64,000 nt of DNA from Alteromonadaceae bacterium M269 (GCA_004353515.1 SMNZ01000003.1:576792-640791); one strand, 5' to 3'. Positions 17,774 through 27,788 are shown, counted from the stretch's first letter. Notes: a model not told the origin generated them from the sequence alone. A program made the numbers and translations.

Positions 17774-20740
17774 ATGAAACATGAGTTATCCATTGTTGCA
17801 GCAAGTGTTGCCCTTGTTTGTAGCTTGAGTAGCGCAAATGCGCAAGAGCAAACGGCTAGTGCACAATCTGCTGAATCAGACATTGAAAAAATCAGAATTA
17901 CGGGAAGTCGTATAAAGCGAGCTGATTTCTCTACACCACAACCCGTCGTTAGTTTTAATCGGGAAGACATTGAAAATGTTGGAACTGGTGATATTACCGA
18001 TGCACTCCTTGAGATCCCTGCCATTATCGGTGGTGTGACCGCGGAAAATGCGACCACTAATGTTCAAAATAATGGCTTAACCACTGCTGATTTGCGAGGA
18101 CTTGGAGATAACAGAACCTTGGTTTTGATTGATGGCCGCCGAGCGGTATCAAGCAGTGCTAATGGTAACCGTGTTGATTTAGGATCTTTACCCGCAGGTT
18201 TTATTGATAGCGTTGAGGTATTAACGGGCGGTACATCCGCTGTTTATGGTTCGGACGCTGTTGCTGGTGTTGTTAATATTATCACCGAGTCGAACAAGGA
18301 AGGATTTGAATTAGATATTCTTGGTGACCGCAGTAACTCCCTTAGCGACTCGAGCCAAACAATAGATTTCAGTTGGGGGGGTAAATTTAACGATGACAAA
18401 GGCTACTTATTTGGTGCTATTAACTTAAATACCAGAACACCAAGGCGTGTTTCCGAAATCCCGAGAACCCAGATTCAAGCTGATTACCAATATGATGATG
18501 GCATTAACACCTTTGTCAATAGCCTAGGTAACAGAATCCCTTTTAGTGAAATTGAAGATTTATCGACCTTTGATTTTGGTAACTTGAGTAACGATATCCC
18601 TGGGGGGCGTTTTGAAGGTAACGACTTTTTCTTTAATGAGAATGGCCTGCAACGAGATTTTGTAACTGACCGTGACGGCTTTGATTTTCGTGCTGATGAT
18701 TTCCTCCGTTCTCAACGCGATAGAGTTACTGCAGCGATAAAAGGCACCTACGAAATTGCAGAGAGCACAACAGCTTTCCTTACGGTTAACCATTCTTATA
18801 CAACGACTTTGCAACAACGCGAGCCTGAAGGTGATGACTTCAACGATGTGCATTTATTGGTAACTGATTTAGAAACCTTTGAATCGATCAATTTCCCGAT
18901 AGGAGCGATTCCTATTGATAATCCATTTGCACCGCAAGAAATTGTAGACGAAGCGGGAAGTAGTATCAGTTTCGATAGACGTTTCAATGAAGTTGGGAAT
19001 CAGATTACGGATAACGAGCGCAATGTTACTCGTGTTTATGCGGGACTTCAGGGCTCAGTATTCGATGACTGGGAATGGGAAACTGTTTTGTCTTATGGCC
19101 GCTTTAGGCAAGACCAGACGAGATTCAACGAGATCAACATTGTTAATCTCAGAGCAGGCTTAAATGCAGAGCAGCTTGATGATGGAACCATACAATGTGC
19201 CGATGCAGACGATAGAGCAGCAGGATGTGTCCCAGTTAACTTGTTTGGTGTTAACTCCATAACACCAGAGGCAGCAGACTTTATTCGCGCTAACCTTAGC
19301 CAAGAAGCAACGATAGAGCAGATTGATTTTCAGGCATTTATCACAGGCGACTTATTTGAACTTCCTGCAGGTTACGTAGGTTCTGCATTTGGTGTTGAGT
19401 TCAGACGTGATAGTCAACAACTGACGCCAGATGAACTGAATCAACGAGGTGGTCACTCATCCATTACCGTGCCAGCTTTTGGTGGTGGTTATAATGTTGC
19501 GGAAGCCTTTGGTGAACTTAGCTTTCCTTTACTGTTTGACGCACCGGGGGCTTATAACTTGTCTCTCGATACATCTGCTCGTATAGCCAATTACAGCATA
19601 GATACTGTGGGCACGGTTTTAAGCTTTGGTGTTGGTGTTCAGTATGCACCGGTTGAAGAGCTGAATTTTAGGGTATCCTTCAACCGTGCGCAAAGAGCAC
19701 CAGACTTGACTGAATTGTTTTCGCCACCTCGGGGTGATTCGGATGGTTTTACTGATATTTGTGACGGTGTTGACTTAAATACAACCGGAGTCGTTGCGAA
19801 CAATTGTCGTTCGGAACCGGGCGTGTTAGCAGCTATTCAGGAAAACGGTGTATTCGAAGAAGATAGCGGAAACCACCCATCTCCTAATGCGGGAAATATC
19901 AATTTGAGAGAGGAGGAGGCTGATACCTTGACTGTCGGTTTTGTATGGCAACCCGACTATGTGCCAGGACTTAGCTTTTCTGCAGATTACTACAGTATCG
20001 AGATTGAAGATGCTATTGATGCATTCCGAAATGAGGACTTATTACGCTTCTGCTATGAAGATGATGTTAACTTCCGCAATGGCCAGAATTCATTCTGTAA
20101 TGATATCTTCCGTAATCCCGATGATGGCCAACTTTCTGCTGTTATTCAGAGGCAGTTTAACCTTAACTCGACAGAAACCAGCGGTGTTGATTATCAGTTA
20201 ACCTACGATTTTGATTTGGAAAGCATTGGCGTTCCAGGCAGTTTCGAAGCACGTTATGTTCACTCTCACCTTATTAAGTTCGTCGATATCGTTGATGGTA
20301 CTGAACCGGGCGAGATTATTATCAATAATCAAAAGGGGGAACTGGTTAATGAGCGTTTTGAAGACCGTGGCCGATTCACCTTTAGGTGGCGTTATGAAGA
20401 TTGGCGTGTTTCATGGCGTACAACTTACTTTGGAAGCACCATAGATAGTTTTGATTTACTTGAAGACTTCCGTGAAGCGCAAGAAGAGTTTGGTGACGCA
20501 GCTGAAACACCTGCCTTCTTATTCATTGACCGAGAGTTATTCCATAACCTGACAGTGAGTTATACAACAGATATTGGCAAAGTAAGGACGCGATTTAGCG
20601 CGGGTGTGAGAAACCTAACGGACAATGAAGGACCATTCCTCCCTACCGGAGACGGTGATGCTGGTACCTCTAGGAACTCTGCTAACGCCTTTGGGATAAG
20701 AGGTAGAAGCTTCTTTGCGCGTGTCAATATGCGCTTCTAA
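17774..20740 (+). CDS. TonB-dependent outer-membrane receptor
   Basis: A 988-aa outer-membrane transporter. The signal peptide ends at ANAQE (~residue 25). A TonB-box-like EKIRITGSRI (~38-47) precedes a plug domain (~50-170; LRGLGDNRTLVLIDGRR, GGTSAVYGSDAVAGVVNI). A long barrel ends in the outer-membrane signature …FARVNMRF. The start at ATG 17774 has GGGGAG 5 nt upstream. It belongs to the large-receptor group common in peptide- and glycan-using marine bacteria. Pairing with a secreted S9 peptidase 82 bp downstream points to peptide uptake, which is inference. Confidence 0.92.
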   Translation: MKHELSIVAASVALVCSLSSANAQEQTASAQSAESDIEKIRITGSRIKRADFSTPQPVVSFNREDIENVGTGDITDALLEIPAIIGGVTAENATTNVQNNGLTTADLRGLGDNRTLVLIDGRRAVSSSANGNRVDLGSLPAGFIDSVEVLTGGTSAVYGSDAVAGVVNIITESNKEGFELDILGDRSNSLSDSSQTIDFSWGGKFNDDKGYLFGAINLNTRTPRRVSEIPRTQIQADYQYDDGINTFVNSLGNRIPFSEIEDLSTFDFGNLSNDIPGGRFEGNDFFFNENGLQRDFVTDRDGFDFRADDFLRSQRDRVTAAIKGTYEIAESTTAFLTVNHSYTTTLQQREPEGDDFNDVHLLVTDLETFESINFPIGAIPIDNPFAPQEIVDEAGSSISFDRRFNEVGNQITDNERNVTRVYAGLQGSVFDDWEWETVLSYGRFRQDQTRFNEINIVNLRAGLNAEQLDDGTIQCADADDRAAGCVPVNLFGVNSITPEAADFIRANLSQEATIEQIDFQAFITGDLFELPAGYVGSAFGVEFRRDSQQLTPDELNQRGGHSSITVPAFGGGYNVAEAFGELSFPLLFDAPGAYNLSLDTSARIANYSIDTVGTVLSFGVGVQYAPVEELNFRVSFNRAQRAPDLTELFSPPRGDSDGFTDICDGVDLNTTGVVANNCRSEPGVLAAIQENGVFEEDSGNHPSPNAGNINLREEEADTLTVGFVWQPDYVPGLSFSADYYSIEIEDAIDAFRNEDLLRFCYEDDVNFRNGQNSFCNDIFRNPDDGQLSAVIQRQFNLNSTETSGVDYQLTYDFDLESIGVPGSFEARYVHSHLIKFVDIVDGTEPGEIIINNQKGELVNERFEDRGRFTFRWRYEDWRVSWRTTYFGSTIDSFDLLEDFREAQEEFGDAAETPAFLFIDRELFHNLTVSYTTDIGKVRTRFSAGVRNLTDNEGPFLPTGDGDAGTSRNSANAFGIRGRSFFARVNMRF

Positions 20741-20822
20741 ATCTTGCGACATTACAATAACTTTGGTTGCTCGGTCTTCATCTCCTGGGGCTGAGCTTTT
20801 TTTTCTAAATGAGTACTCAAGA

Positions 20823-22832
20823 ATGATACGACTTCCTTTCAGATATTTGGCTGTTGCTATTCTCCTGTGGCTTACATCTTATAGTGTTTATGCAAAGCCG
20901 CAGCCGATGACACCTGTTGATCTACTGTCTTTAAATGCGGTGAGTAATCAAGATATCTCTCCTGATGGAACCCGGCTACTTTATCAACTTGGCGAAGTTG
21001 ATTGGAAAGGTAATCGACGTATCAGCCATATCTGGAGAAAGAATCTAGTAACGGGAGTCACACGACAAATGACTTTTGGGCATGAGTCTGAAACAAACCC
21101 GAAGTGGTCGCCTCAAGGAGATAAGTGGATTTTCGTCACAAAGAGAAAAGGAGATGATCATAACCATATCTATTTAATGTATGAGGATGGTGGAGAAGCA
21201 CAGAAAATAGCTAAACTAACGGGTTCTCCGAGAAACATTCGTTGGTCTAATGATGGCCAGTTTATCTATTTTTTAGCCGTTGCGGCTGATTCTAAGGAAG
21301 TTAAAAAAGCGCTGAAAAAGCACCGAGTCATTGAGTCCTTTGAAGACAAAAGTAAACAAAGGCAATTGTGGCGAATACATGTAAATACGAGAAAAACTGA
21401 AGCTCTCACTTCGCCCTCATATTCAGTTGTGAGTTACTCGCTTATTGAACAGGACCAAAAAGTGATTTTTGCTAAGGGTCCAGGTGTTTTAATTGACGAT
21501 AGGCACGCTGCGGATTTATGGGTTTTAGATATTAAAAAGGGAACAGAGAGACGGATCACTGAGAACAGCTATTATGAAAAGGATCCAACATTGTCGCCTG
21601 ATGGTTTCTCTATGGCTTATACCTCAGCAGTGAATGGCGACGGAGAAAACTATTACAGTACGAATATCTTTTTGTTGAATAGAAAATCGGGTGAAACTGA
21701 GGTTATCACGAGGGACTTTGATGGTGATGTTGAATCTTATGCTTGGTCCAACTCAGGAGATGAACTGTATTTTCTCGCTAATATCGGTGTCTCAAACCAT
21801 CTATTTTCTTATGACATCGAGAATAAGGGAATAAGACAGCTGACAGAAGGGGAATGGACCATACGTAATTGGTCATATCACCCCAAAGCTAATATCCATT
21901 TGTTAAATATCAGAAGTGCTACCAATCCAGGAGAAATATGGCAGCTTAAAGGTATGGATAATAAGCTGAATCAACTGACTGATATACACCCTGAATTAGT
22001 GAAAAAGTACCAGTTGCCTAAACAAAGAGTGATTCGGTGGAAAAGCCATGATGGTTATGAAATTGAAGGGCTGCTGGTTTATCCATTGGGGTATAAAAAA
22101 GGCTCCTCTTTCCCATTGGTCACTCAAACTCATGGTGGACCGAGGTCGTCAGATCAATATGGTATTTGGAGCACCGGGAGTTACATGCCAGTATTGGCTG
22201 CTCATGGTTACGGTGTGTTAAGAGTGAATCACAGAGGTGGTTCTGGCTATGGCGACAGCTTCTTGCGAGATATGGTTGGACAGTACTTCAGAAATGCTCA
22301 TTTAGACGTACTGAGTGGTATCGACTATCTTGTTGAAAAAGGGCTAGCAGATCCAGATAAATTAATAAAAATGGGGTGGAGTGCGGGTGGTCATATGACG
22401 AATAAACTCATTACCACGACAAACCGCTTCAAGGTAGCATCAGTTGGCGCTGGGACTATAGATTGGACCTCTCATTATGGAGAAACTGATACGCGTTATA
22501 ATCGCACTGATTGGTTTGGCGGTAAGCCATGGCAGCAAGATGCGCCATTAGACGTCTACGATGAAAATTCTTCGTTGAAAGATTTGTGGAAGGTAAAAAC
22601 ACCGACGTTGATTTTTGTTGGTGAGAAAGATGTCCGAGTCCCGCCAGCACAGTCAAAAATGCTGTTTAGGGCGCTAAAGGATTTAGGGATAGAAACTGAG
22701 TTATATATTGCACCCGGGGAACCACACGGTTACAGGAAGCCAACTCATCGCTTATTTAAAATTAACAAAGAGCTTGAGTGGTTTGAAAAGTATGTTCATG
22801 GGAATACATACCGGTATCAAGAAGCCCCTTGA
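20823..22832 (+). CDS. secreted S9 family prolyl oligopeptidase
   Basis: A 669-aa peptidase with a signal peptide (~1-22, ending SVYA). A TolB-like propeller (~40-400) is followed by an alpha/beta-hydrolase domain with HGGPRSSDQYG as oxyanion region, GWSAGGHM (S520), GEKDVRVPP (D603) and GEPHGYRK (H635). It belongs to the acylaminoacyl/dipeptidyl peptidase branch. It is 82 bp after the TonB receptor in the same direction and probably co-transcribed with it. ATG 20823 was chosen for the signal peptide right behind it; the ribosome site is weak (CAAGA). Confidence 0.9.
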   Translation: MIRLPFRYLAVAILLWLTSYSVYAKPQPMTPVDLLSLNAVSNQDISPDGTRLLYQLGEVDWKGNRRISHIWRKNLVTGVTRQMTFGHESETNPKWSPQGDKWIFVTKRKGDDHNHIYLMYEDGGEAQKIAKLTGSPRNIRWSNDGQFIYFLAVAADSKEVKKALKKHRVIESFEDKSKQRQLWRIHVNTRKTEALTSPSYSVVSYSLIEQDQKVIFAKGPGVLIDDRHAADLWVLDIKKGTERRITENSYYEKDPTLSPDGFSMAYTSAVNGDGENYYSTNIFLLNRKSGETEVITRDFDGDVESYAWSNSGDELYFLANIGVSNHLFSYDIENKGIRQLTEGEWTIRNWSYHPKANIHLLNIRSATNPGEIWQLKGMDNKLNQLTDIHPELVKKYQLPKQRVIRWKSHDGYEIEGLLVYPLGYKKGSSFPLVTQTHGGPRSSDQYGIWSTGSYMPVLAAHGYGVLRVNHRGGSGYGDSFLRDMVGQYFRNAHLDVLSGIDYLVEKGLADPDKLIKMGWSAGGHMTNKLITTTNRFKVASVGAGTIDWTSHYGETDTRYNRTDWFGGKPWQQDAPLDVYDENSSLKDLWKVKTPTLIFVGEKDVRVPPAQSKMLFRALKDLGIETELYIAPGEPHGYRKPTHRLFKINKELEWFEKYVHGNTYRYQEAP

Positions 22833-22851
22833 AACTTGTCTAAAGGGAAGC

Positions 22852-24147
22852 TTACTTTTTAAGTTTTCTATAAAGCGTTCTTTCGCTGATACCTAGCATG
22901 TTTGCGACTTTTTCTTTGTTATTGTCATTTTCCCTAAGCAATTGGTTAATGTGATTCTTCTCCGTTTGCTGTAGTGAGCTAAAGCTGGTGCCTTGCTGTG
23001 TTGAAAATGCGATTTCTGCGGCAACTGCTTGATTCAGTGCTTCAGGCGTTAATTCTTGTTGCTGCTCAAACAAACAGGCTCGTTCAAGAATATTTCGTAG
23101 CTCTCTGATGTTACCTTCATAGTTATATTGCTTAAGCCACTTTTCGGCAGCTTTCGATAACCTAAGTTTTCTATTAATTCTGGAAAGTATGGATTGAGCG
23201 AGTAGCGGGATGTCTTCTATTCTCTCGTTTAAATTTGGGAGGTAAATCGGAAAAACATTAATCCTGAAGAACAGATCTTTACGAAATTGACCTTGTTCAA
23301 CCATTTGCCTCAGGTTTTTGTGGGTTGCGCAAATAAGCCTGAAGTCGGCGACTTTTTGTTGTTCACTGCCTACAGGACGAAAGGTGCCTGACTCGATAAG
23401 ACGCAAGAGCTTCACCTGCAGCGACATGGGTATATCACCGACTTCATCCAGAAACAAAGTGCCTTGTCTCGCGCTTTCGACTAACCCACTTCTGTTATAA
23501 CTAGCACCTGTAAATGCACCTTTAACATGGCCGAATAGCTCACTTTCAAATAATGTTTCCGATAGTCCGGAACATTCCACAATAACAAAAGGTTTATCCT
23601 TTCTATCACTGGCGTCGTGTAGGGCCTGTGCTGCCAGCTCTTTACCCGTTCCTGATTCACCAAGGAGAAGAACACTGGCAGAACTGGGGGCGACCCGGTT
23701 TATCATGTCGATCATATGGGTAAAAGCAGGGCTAGTGCCAACCATCTGAGATTCGCTGGTTTGAGCGCTAGCGTGAGAGACAGTTTTTAGTAGCTCCACG
23801 AAATAGATGAGGTTACCTTTAGCATCATTGATTGGTAATAACTCGACATCGACATATTCTTTTCCTCGTGGAGTATTGTGGATATGTAAAACTCTTTCTC
23901 TATTGCCACTCTGTAAGCTTGCACTTAGTGGACAGCTCTCACCGCATTCATCACAAGGTCGTTTGTATCCGTGCGAAACTTCGTAACAATGAGAACCCTT
24001 ATCTCTATCGATATGTCCAAAAGTTGCTCGATATTGTTCATTCGCTGCCATGATTTCGTAGCTAGGCGAAACAAGTATGGCTGGGCAGTCGTAGCCATTT
24101 AATAAATGCGCAGCCTCGATAGGAACATCAGGGTGTATTATCTGCAT
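22852..24147 (-). CDS. fisR: FisR-type sigma54-dependent activator (persulfide sensor)
   Basis: A 431-aa enhancer-binding protein. The N-terminal PAS-like domain carries C54, C65, C68 and C72 (motif CDECGESC). FisR of Cupriavidus senses persulfide with cysteines 53, 64 and 71, an almost identical spacing. The AAA+ domain has GESGTGKE (Walker A), GAFTGA (sigma54 contact) and LFLDEVGD. A Fis-type helix-turn-helix ([13 protein letters not shown]) ends the protein. It is divergent from the persulfide dioxygenase-SQR operon, which has a sigma54 promoter. AGGAA lies 6 nt before the ATG. Assignment as FisR rests on cysteines plus context. Confidence 0.85.
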   Translation of the reverse strand: MQIIHPDVPIEAAHLLNGYDCPAILVSPSYEIMAANEQYRATFGHIDRDKGSHCYEVSHGYKRPCDECGESCPLSASLQSGNRERVLHIHNTPRGKEYVDVELLPINDAKGNLIYFVELLKTVSHASAQTSESQMVGTSPAFTHMIDMINRVAPSSASVLLLGESGTGKELAAQALHDASDRKDKPFVIVECSGLSETLFESELFGHVKGAFTGASYNRSGLVESARQGTLFLDEVGDIPMSLQVKLLRLIESGTFRPVGSEQQKVADFRLICATHKNLRQMVEQGQFRKDLFFRINVFPIYLPNLNERIEDIPLLAQSILSRINRKLRLSKAAEKWLKQYNYEGNIRELRNILERACLFEQQQELTPEALNQAVAAEIAFSTQQGTSFSSLQQTEKNHINQLLRENDNNKEKVANMLGISERTLYRKLKK

Positions 24148-24169
24148 TTGTCATTCCTGTCGTTTGTTA

Positions 24170-24185
24170 ATGTCATACGTGTCAT
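24170..24185. promoter_or_regulatory. candidate upstream activator site for FisR
   Basis: ATGNCA-N4-TGNCAT (sequence ATGTCATACGTGTCAT) is an interrupted palindrome centred about 145 bp before the predicted sigma54 start site, the usual distance for an enhancer. It lies 23 bp upstream of the fisR start, so it could also mediate autoregulation. Inferred from symmetry and position only. Confidence 0.35.
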
Positions 24186-24243
24186 TTATTTATTATTTCA
24201 TAATGATATTTGATATTTCAATAGGTTATATGTGGTGGTTAAA

Positions 24244-24267
24244 TTAACTCTAAATACAAAGAGTTAA
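24244..24267. promoter_or_regulatory. inverted repeat upstream of the pdo promoter
   Basis: TTAACTC-N10-GAGTTAA is a perfect 7-bp inverted repeat centred about 66 bp upstream of the predicted start site. It could be a second activator site or bind another regulator. Confidence 0.35.
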
Positions 24268-24294
24268 CAGATGCTTTCTGAGTAATGTAAAGAG

Positions 24295-24311
24295 TTGGTT
24301 TGCTACTTGCT
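24295..24311 (+). promoter_or_regulatory. sigma54 promoter of the persulfide oxidation operon
   Basis: TTGGTTTGCTACTTGCT fits the RpoN consensus TTGGCACG-N4-TTGCT: GG and GC are exactly 10 bases apart and the -12 side TTGCT is perfect. Transcription would start near 24322, 30 bp before the dioxygenase ATG. A sigma54 activator (fisR) is encoded divergently, which supports the call. Confidence 0.75.
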
Positions 24312-24351
24312 CTTACTAGGCAACGATTTTAGTTTGTCTGGAGAAGAGTTG

Positions 24352-25251
24352 ATGGCTTCTACTTTGCCTTTTGACGTTGACCTTTCAATAAAACCAAATG
24401 TTGAGGTTTTTTTTGAACCTCGCTCATGCACTTTGTCCTATTTGGTTATTGATCCTAATTCGAATGCCTGTGCCGTAATAGACTCCGCCGCTGATATGGA
24501 CTATGCAGCAGGGCGAATCACCTATGAATCTGCAGATAAGATAATTGAAAAAATAAAGCATCGCTCGCTTTCGCTAGAGTGGATCATAGAAACTCATGTG
24601 CATGCGGATCACCTATCTGCAGCGCCCTACATTCAATCCCAAATAGGTGGAAAAATTGCCATTAGTCGCGAGATAGCCAAAGTTCAGGGCGTTTTTGCAG
24701 ATGTCTTCAATGAAGATAAAAATTTCCAGAGGCAAGGTGAGCAATTCGACTATTTGTTTGAACATGGTGAAACTTACTACATTGGTTCAATGAAAGCTCT
24801 GGCTATTTTAACACCTGGACATACGCCAGCTTGCATGACTCATGTTGTGGGTGATGCTGCGTTTGTTGGCGATACCTTATTCATGCCTGACAGTGGTACA
24901 GCAAGAGCAGATTTCCCTGGAGGTGATGCAAAAACACTCTACGCCTCTATCCAAAGCATTCTTTCCTTGCCCAATGAGATGAGATTGTTCACTTGTCATG
25001 ACTATCAACCAGGTGGAAGAGAGCTTCAATACCAGAGCTCTGTTGCTGAGCAAAAACAGCAGAATATCCACCTGAAGGATGATGTGTCAGAGGCTCGTTA
25101 TGTTGAATTGAGAAAGAGCCGGGACGCAACATTGAATATGCCTAATCTGATTATCCCTAGTATTCAAGTGAATATGCGAGCTGGTCACTTACCCAAAAAG
25201 TCCGAAGAGAATGATACTGCTTACCTAAAAGTCCCTATTAACAGGCTCTAA
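24352..25251 (+). CDS. persulfide dioxygenase (ETHE1-like metallo-beta-lactamase fold)
   Basis: A 299-aa non-haem iron enzyme that oxidises glutathione persulfide to sulfite. Metal motifs are ETHVHADHLSA, TPGHTPACMTH, VGDTLF and the C-terminal HDY of TCHDYQPGG. The SGTARADFPGGD loop is typical of the Blh/PDO group. ATG 24352 has GGAGAAGAG upstream and lies past the sigma54 promoter; an earlier in-frame TTG at 24295 falls inside the promoter and cannot be used. It heads the operon pdo, sulfurtransferase-SQR, tauE. Confidence 0.88.
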   Translation: MASTLPFDVDLSIKPNVEVFFEPRSCTLSYLVIDPNSNACAVIDSAADMDYAAGRITYESADKIIEKIKHRSLSLEWIIETHVHADHLSAAPYIQSQIGGKIAISREIAKVQGVFADVFNEDKNFQRQGEQFDYLFEHGETYYIGSMKALAILTPGHTPACMTHVVGDAAFVGDTLFMPDSGTARADFPGGDAKTLYASIQSILSLPNEMRLFTCHDYQPGGRELQYQSSVAEQKQQNIHLKDDVSEARYVELRKSRDATLNMPNLIIPSIQVNMRAGHLPKKSEENDTAYLKVPINRL

Positions 25252-25298
25252 CACCAGCACCTATTTGTAGCAGCCGTATTTAACGAAAAGAGAGTTTT

Positions 25299-26966
25299 AT
25301 GAATATTAAGCCTGTATCTGATAGCTTTTTTGTTAGTGATGCTATCACTGTAGATGATCTACCTAACATTGCTGAGTTAGGCATTAAAACCATTATTTGT
25401 AACAGACCGGATGAAGAAGAGAGCACTCAAACGCCATTTAAAACGTTAGAACATCATGCCCTTGAATTCGGGGTTTCCTGTATTCACCTGCCGGTAGTAT
25501 CAACGGATATCGATAGTTCAGTCGCTATGCAAATGGCTAACGAATTCGATGCTGCGGAAACACCTGTTTTAGGGTACTGCCGTAGCGGCTTTCGCTCAAT
25601 GACGCTTTGGGCAACAGGAAAGGTGATTAAGTATGGCTGCGATATTGATGAGCTATCCAAGTCAGCAGGGAATATTGGATACGACATTAAACAAAGTGTG
25701 CAGCGATTAACGCAAGCTTACCTTAATCAGCAGCAAGGTAAGGTTATTGATGTCGTGATTGTTGGTGGTGGTGCCGCGGGTGTTGCTGCCGCTTCTAGTA
25801 TTCTTAGCCGAACTAAAGCGCTAAGTATTGCCATTATCGAGCCTTCGGGCACTCATTATTACCAACCAGGCTGGACTATGGTTGGGGCAGGGGTGTTCGA
25901 TAAAGAACGAACAAAGAGAGCTATGCAAGAGGTTATGCCTAAAGGTGCGGACTGGATTCCGCATGCAGTTACTCAATTTATGCCAGCTTGCTCGTCTGTT
26001 GTTTTGGACAATGGGGACGTTGTTAGCTATTCGAACTTAGTGGTTGCGGCAGGATTGAAACTGGATTGGGAGAAAATAGAAGGTCTTTCTGAAACGCTGG
26101 GCGAAAATGGCGTGACTTCAAATTACCGTTTTGATTTAGCGCCTTATACATGGGAGCTAGTAAGCAACTTAAAAAGCGGGCAGGCTATATTTACTCAACC
26201 ACCTATGCCAATCAAGTGTGCTGGCGCACCGCAAAAAGCTATGTACCTTTCGGCTGATAACTGGTTAAAAAATACGTGTTTAGAAAATATAAATATAGAT
26301 TTTTGTTCAGCCGCGCCAACCTTATTTGGCGTAGAGCATTATGTGCCTGCGCTTATGTCTTATGTTGAAAAATACCGAGCTAATTTAAATTTCAAACATA
26401 ATCTAGTTAAAGTCGATGGACCTAATAGAATGGCTTGGTTTGAAAAGGTTGATCAAGATGGTCAAACACGCCTGGTCGAAAAGACTTTTGATATGTTGCA
26501 TGTTTGTCCTCCTCAATCAGCGCCAGATTTTATTAAAAAGAGCCCGCTATCAGATCAGTCCGGTTGGGTTGATGTTGATGCTCAATCTCTTCAGCATAAG
26601 CGTTATCCAAATATTTGGGGGATAGGCGATGTGACCAATACGCCCAATGCTAAAACTGCCGCCGCTGCAAGAGCCCAAGCTCCTGTTTTAGCTTGCAATT
26701 TACTTGCGAGTATCGGTTTGGCGATACAGCCGTTAAATTATCAGGGCTATGGTTCATGCCCTTTGACTGTTGAGTTGGGTAAGGTTGTTTTAGCTGAGTT
26801 TGGGTATGGTGGAGAGTTGATGCCATCGTTCCCTTCCTGGATAGTTGATGGAAAAACACCATCGTCACTCTCTTGGACGTTAAAGAAGAGCGTTCTACCT
26901 GAACTGTATTGGCATGCGATGCTAAAAGGGCGCGAATGGTTAGTTGCCACCGAGCCTAGAACATAA
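25299..26966 (+). CDS. sulfurtransferase (DUF442)-sulfide:quinone oxidoreductase fusion
   Basis: A 555-aa two-domain protein. Residues 1-~140 are a DUF442/TIGR01244 phosphatase-fold sulfurtransferase with active-site loop GYCRSGFRS (C94). Residues ~150-555 are a flavoprotein with VVIVGGGAAG (FAD binding, G156-G161), HYYQPGWTMVGAG, C307 in PIKCAGAPQKA and C487 in GYGSCPL, as in type II SQR. It would oxidise H2S to persulfide, pass electrons to quinone and relay sulfur to an acceptor for the upstream dioxygenase. I know such fusions from automatic annotation names. It lies 47 bp after the dioxygenase and is preceded by AAAGAGAG. Confidence 0.88.
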   Translation: MNIKPVSDSFFVSDAITVDDLPNIAELGIKTIICNRPDEEESTQTPFKTLEHHALEFGVSCIHLPVVSTDIDSSVAMQMANEFDAAETPVLGYCRSGFRSMTLWATGKVIKYGCDIDELSKSAGNIGYDIKQSVQRLTQAYLNQQQGKVIDVVIVGGGAAGVAAASSILSRTKALSIAIIEPSGTHYYQPGWTMVGAGVFDKERTKRAMQEVMPKGADWIPHAVTQFMPACSSVVLDNGDVVSYSNLVVAAGLKLDWEKIEGLSETLGENGVTSNYRFDLAPYTWELVSNLKSGQAIFTQPPMPIKCAGAPQKAMYLSADNWLKNTCLENINIDFCSAAPTLFGVEHYVPALMSYVEKYRANLNFKHNLVKVDGPNRMAWFEKVDQDGQTRLVEKTFDMLHVCPPQSAPDFIKKSPLSDQSGWVDVDAQSLQHKRYPNIWGIGDVTNTPNAKTAAAARAQAPVLACNLLASIGLAIQPLNYQGYGSCPLTVELGKVVLAEFGYGGELMPSFPSWIVDGKTPSSLSWTLKKSVLPELYWHAMLKGREWLVATEPRT

Positions 26967-27026
26967 CTCTATAGCATCACGCTTTAATTGGATAATTACT
27001 CCGACACGAAACGATAAGGAAACACA

Positions 27027-27788
27027 TTGATACTTGCATTGTTTGGCGCGTTAGCCATTGGTTTGAGTCTAGGTTTACTGGGATCTGGAGGCTCAATACT
27101 AACCGTTCCTGTTTTGGTTTACTTATTAGGCCAAGAAGAAAAAGTCGCGATAGCCGGGTCGCTGGCCATAGTCGGCACAATTGCGCTTGTTGGCGCGATA
27201 CCTTACATGTTCAAGAAGCTGGTGGATTGGCAGAATGTGCTTTGGTTTGGTATTCCCGGCATGATAGGAACTTATCTTGGAGCCTATGCTTCACAATTTA
27301 TACCGGGCGTTGCTCAATTGACGTTGTTTGCAATCATCATGCTAGTCGCCGCTTATAAGATGATTAGCTCCCCTTTAACCGATAATCAAAAGTTTGTTGA
27401 ACGTTCCCCTATTAAAATTTCCATTGATGGTTTGATAGTAGGAGTTGTTACTGGAATTGTTGGAGTAGGTGGTGGTTTCTTAATTGTACCCGCTTTAGTT
27501 TTGCTAGGTGGGTTAAGTATGAGACATGCCGTAGCTACCAGCTTAGTGATCATCGCACTCAAGTCTTATTCTGGCTTTTATAAATACCTTGATGTTCTTG
27601 AAACGCAAGGGCTGGCTTTGGATTGGTCTGCTATTTATCTTATCTCTGCTGTTGGTATTTTAGGGTCCTTTGTTGGTAATGCTATTTCGAGTAAATTACC
27701 GCAACAGAAGCTCAAACGTTTCTTTGGTGGGTTTCTGGTTGTTATGGCCATTTTTATACTTATCAAAACCGCCCCCGGTCTATGGTAA
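27027..27788 (+). CDS. TauE/SafE family sulfite/sulfur-compound exporter
   Basis: A 253-aa inner-membrane protein with about eight helices in two homologous halves ([19 protein letters not shown] and [20 protein letters not shown]), the TauE/SafE signature. It should export sulfite or another sulfoanion made by the persulfide dioxygenase, which fits its place as last gene of the operon. Translation starts at TTG 27027 with AAGGA about 7 nt upstream. Substrate is inferred from context. Confidence 0.85.
   Translation: MILALFGALAIGLSLGLLGSGGSILTVPVLVYLLGQEEKVAIAGSLAIVGTIALVGAIPYMFKKLVDWQNVLWFGIPGMIGTYLGAYASQFIPGVAQLTLFAIIMLVAAYKMISSPLTDNQKFVERSPIKISIDGLIVGVVTGIVGVGGGFLIVPALVLLGGLSMRHAVATSLVIIALKSYSGFYKYLDVLETQGLALDWSAIYLISAVGILGSFVGNAISSKLPQQKLKRFFGGFLVVMAIFILIKTAPGLW

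Noticed and set aside
24295..24351. Upstream in-frame TTG extension of the persulfide dioxygenase
   Set aside because: It lies within the sigma54 promoter, before the expected transcription start; ATG 24352 has a good ribosome site.
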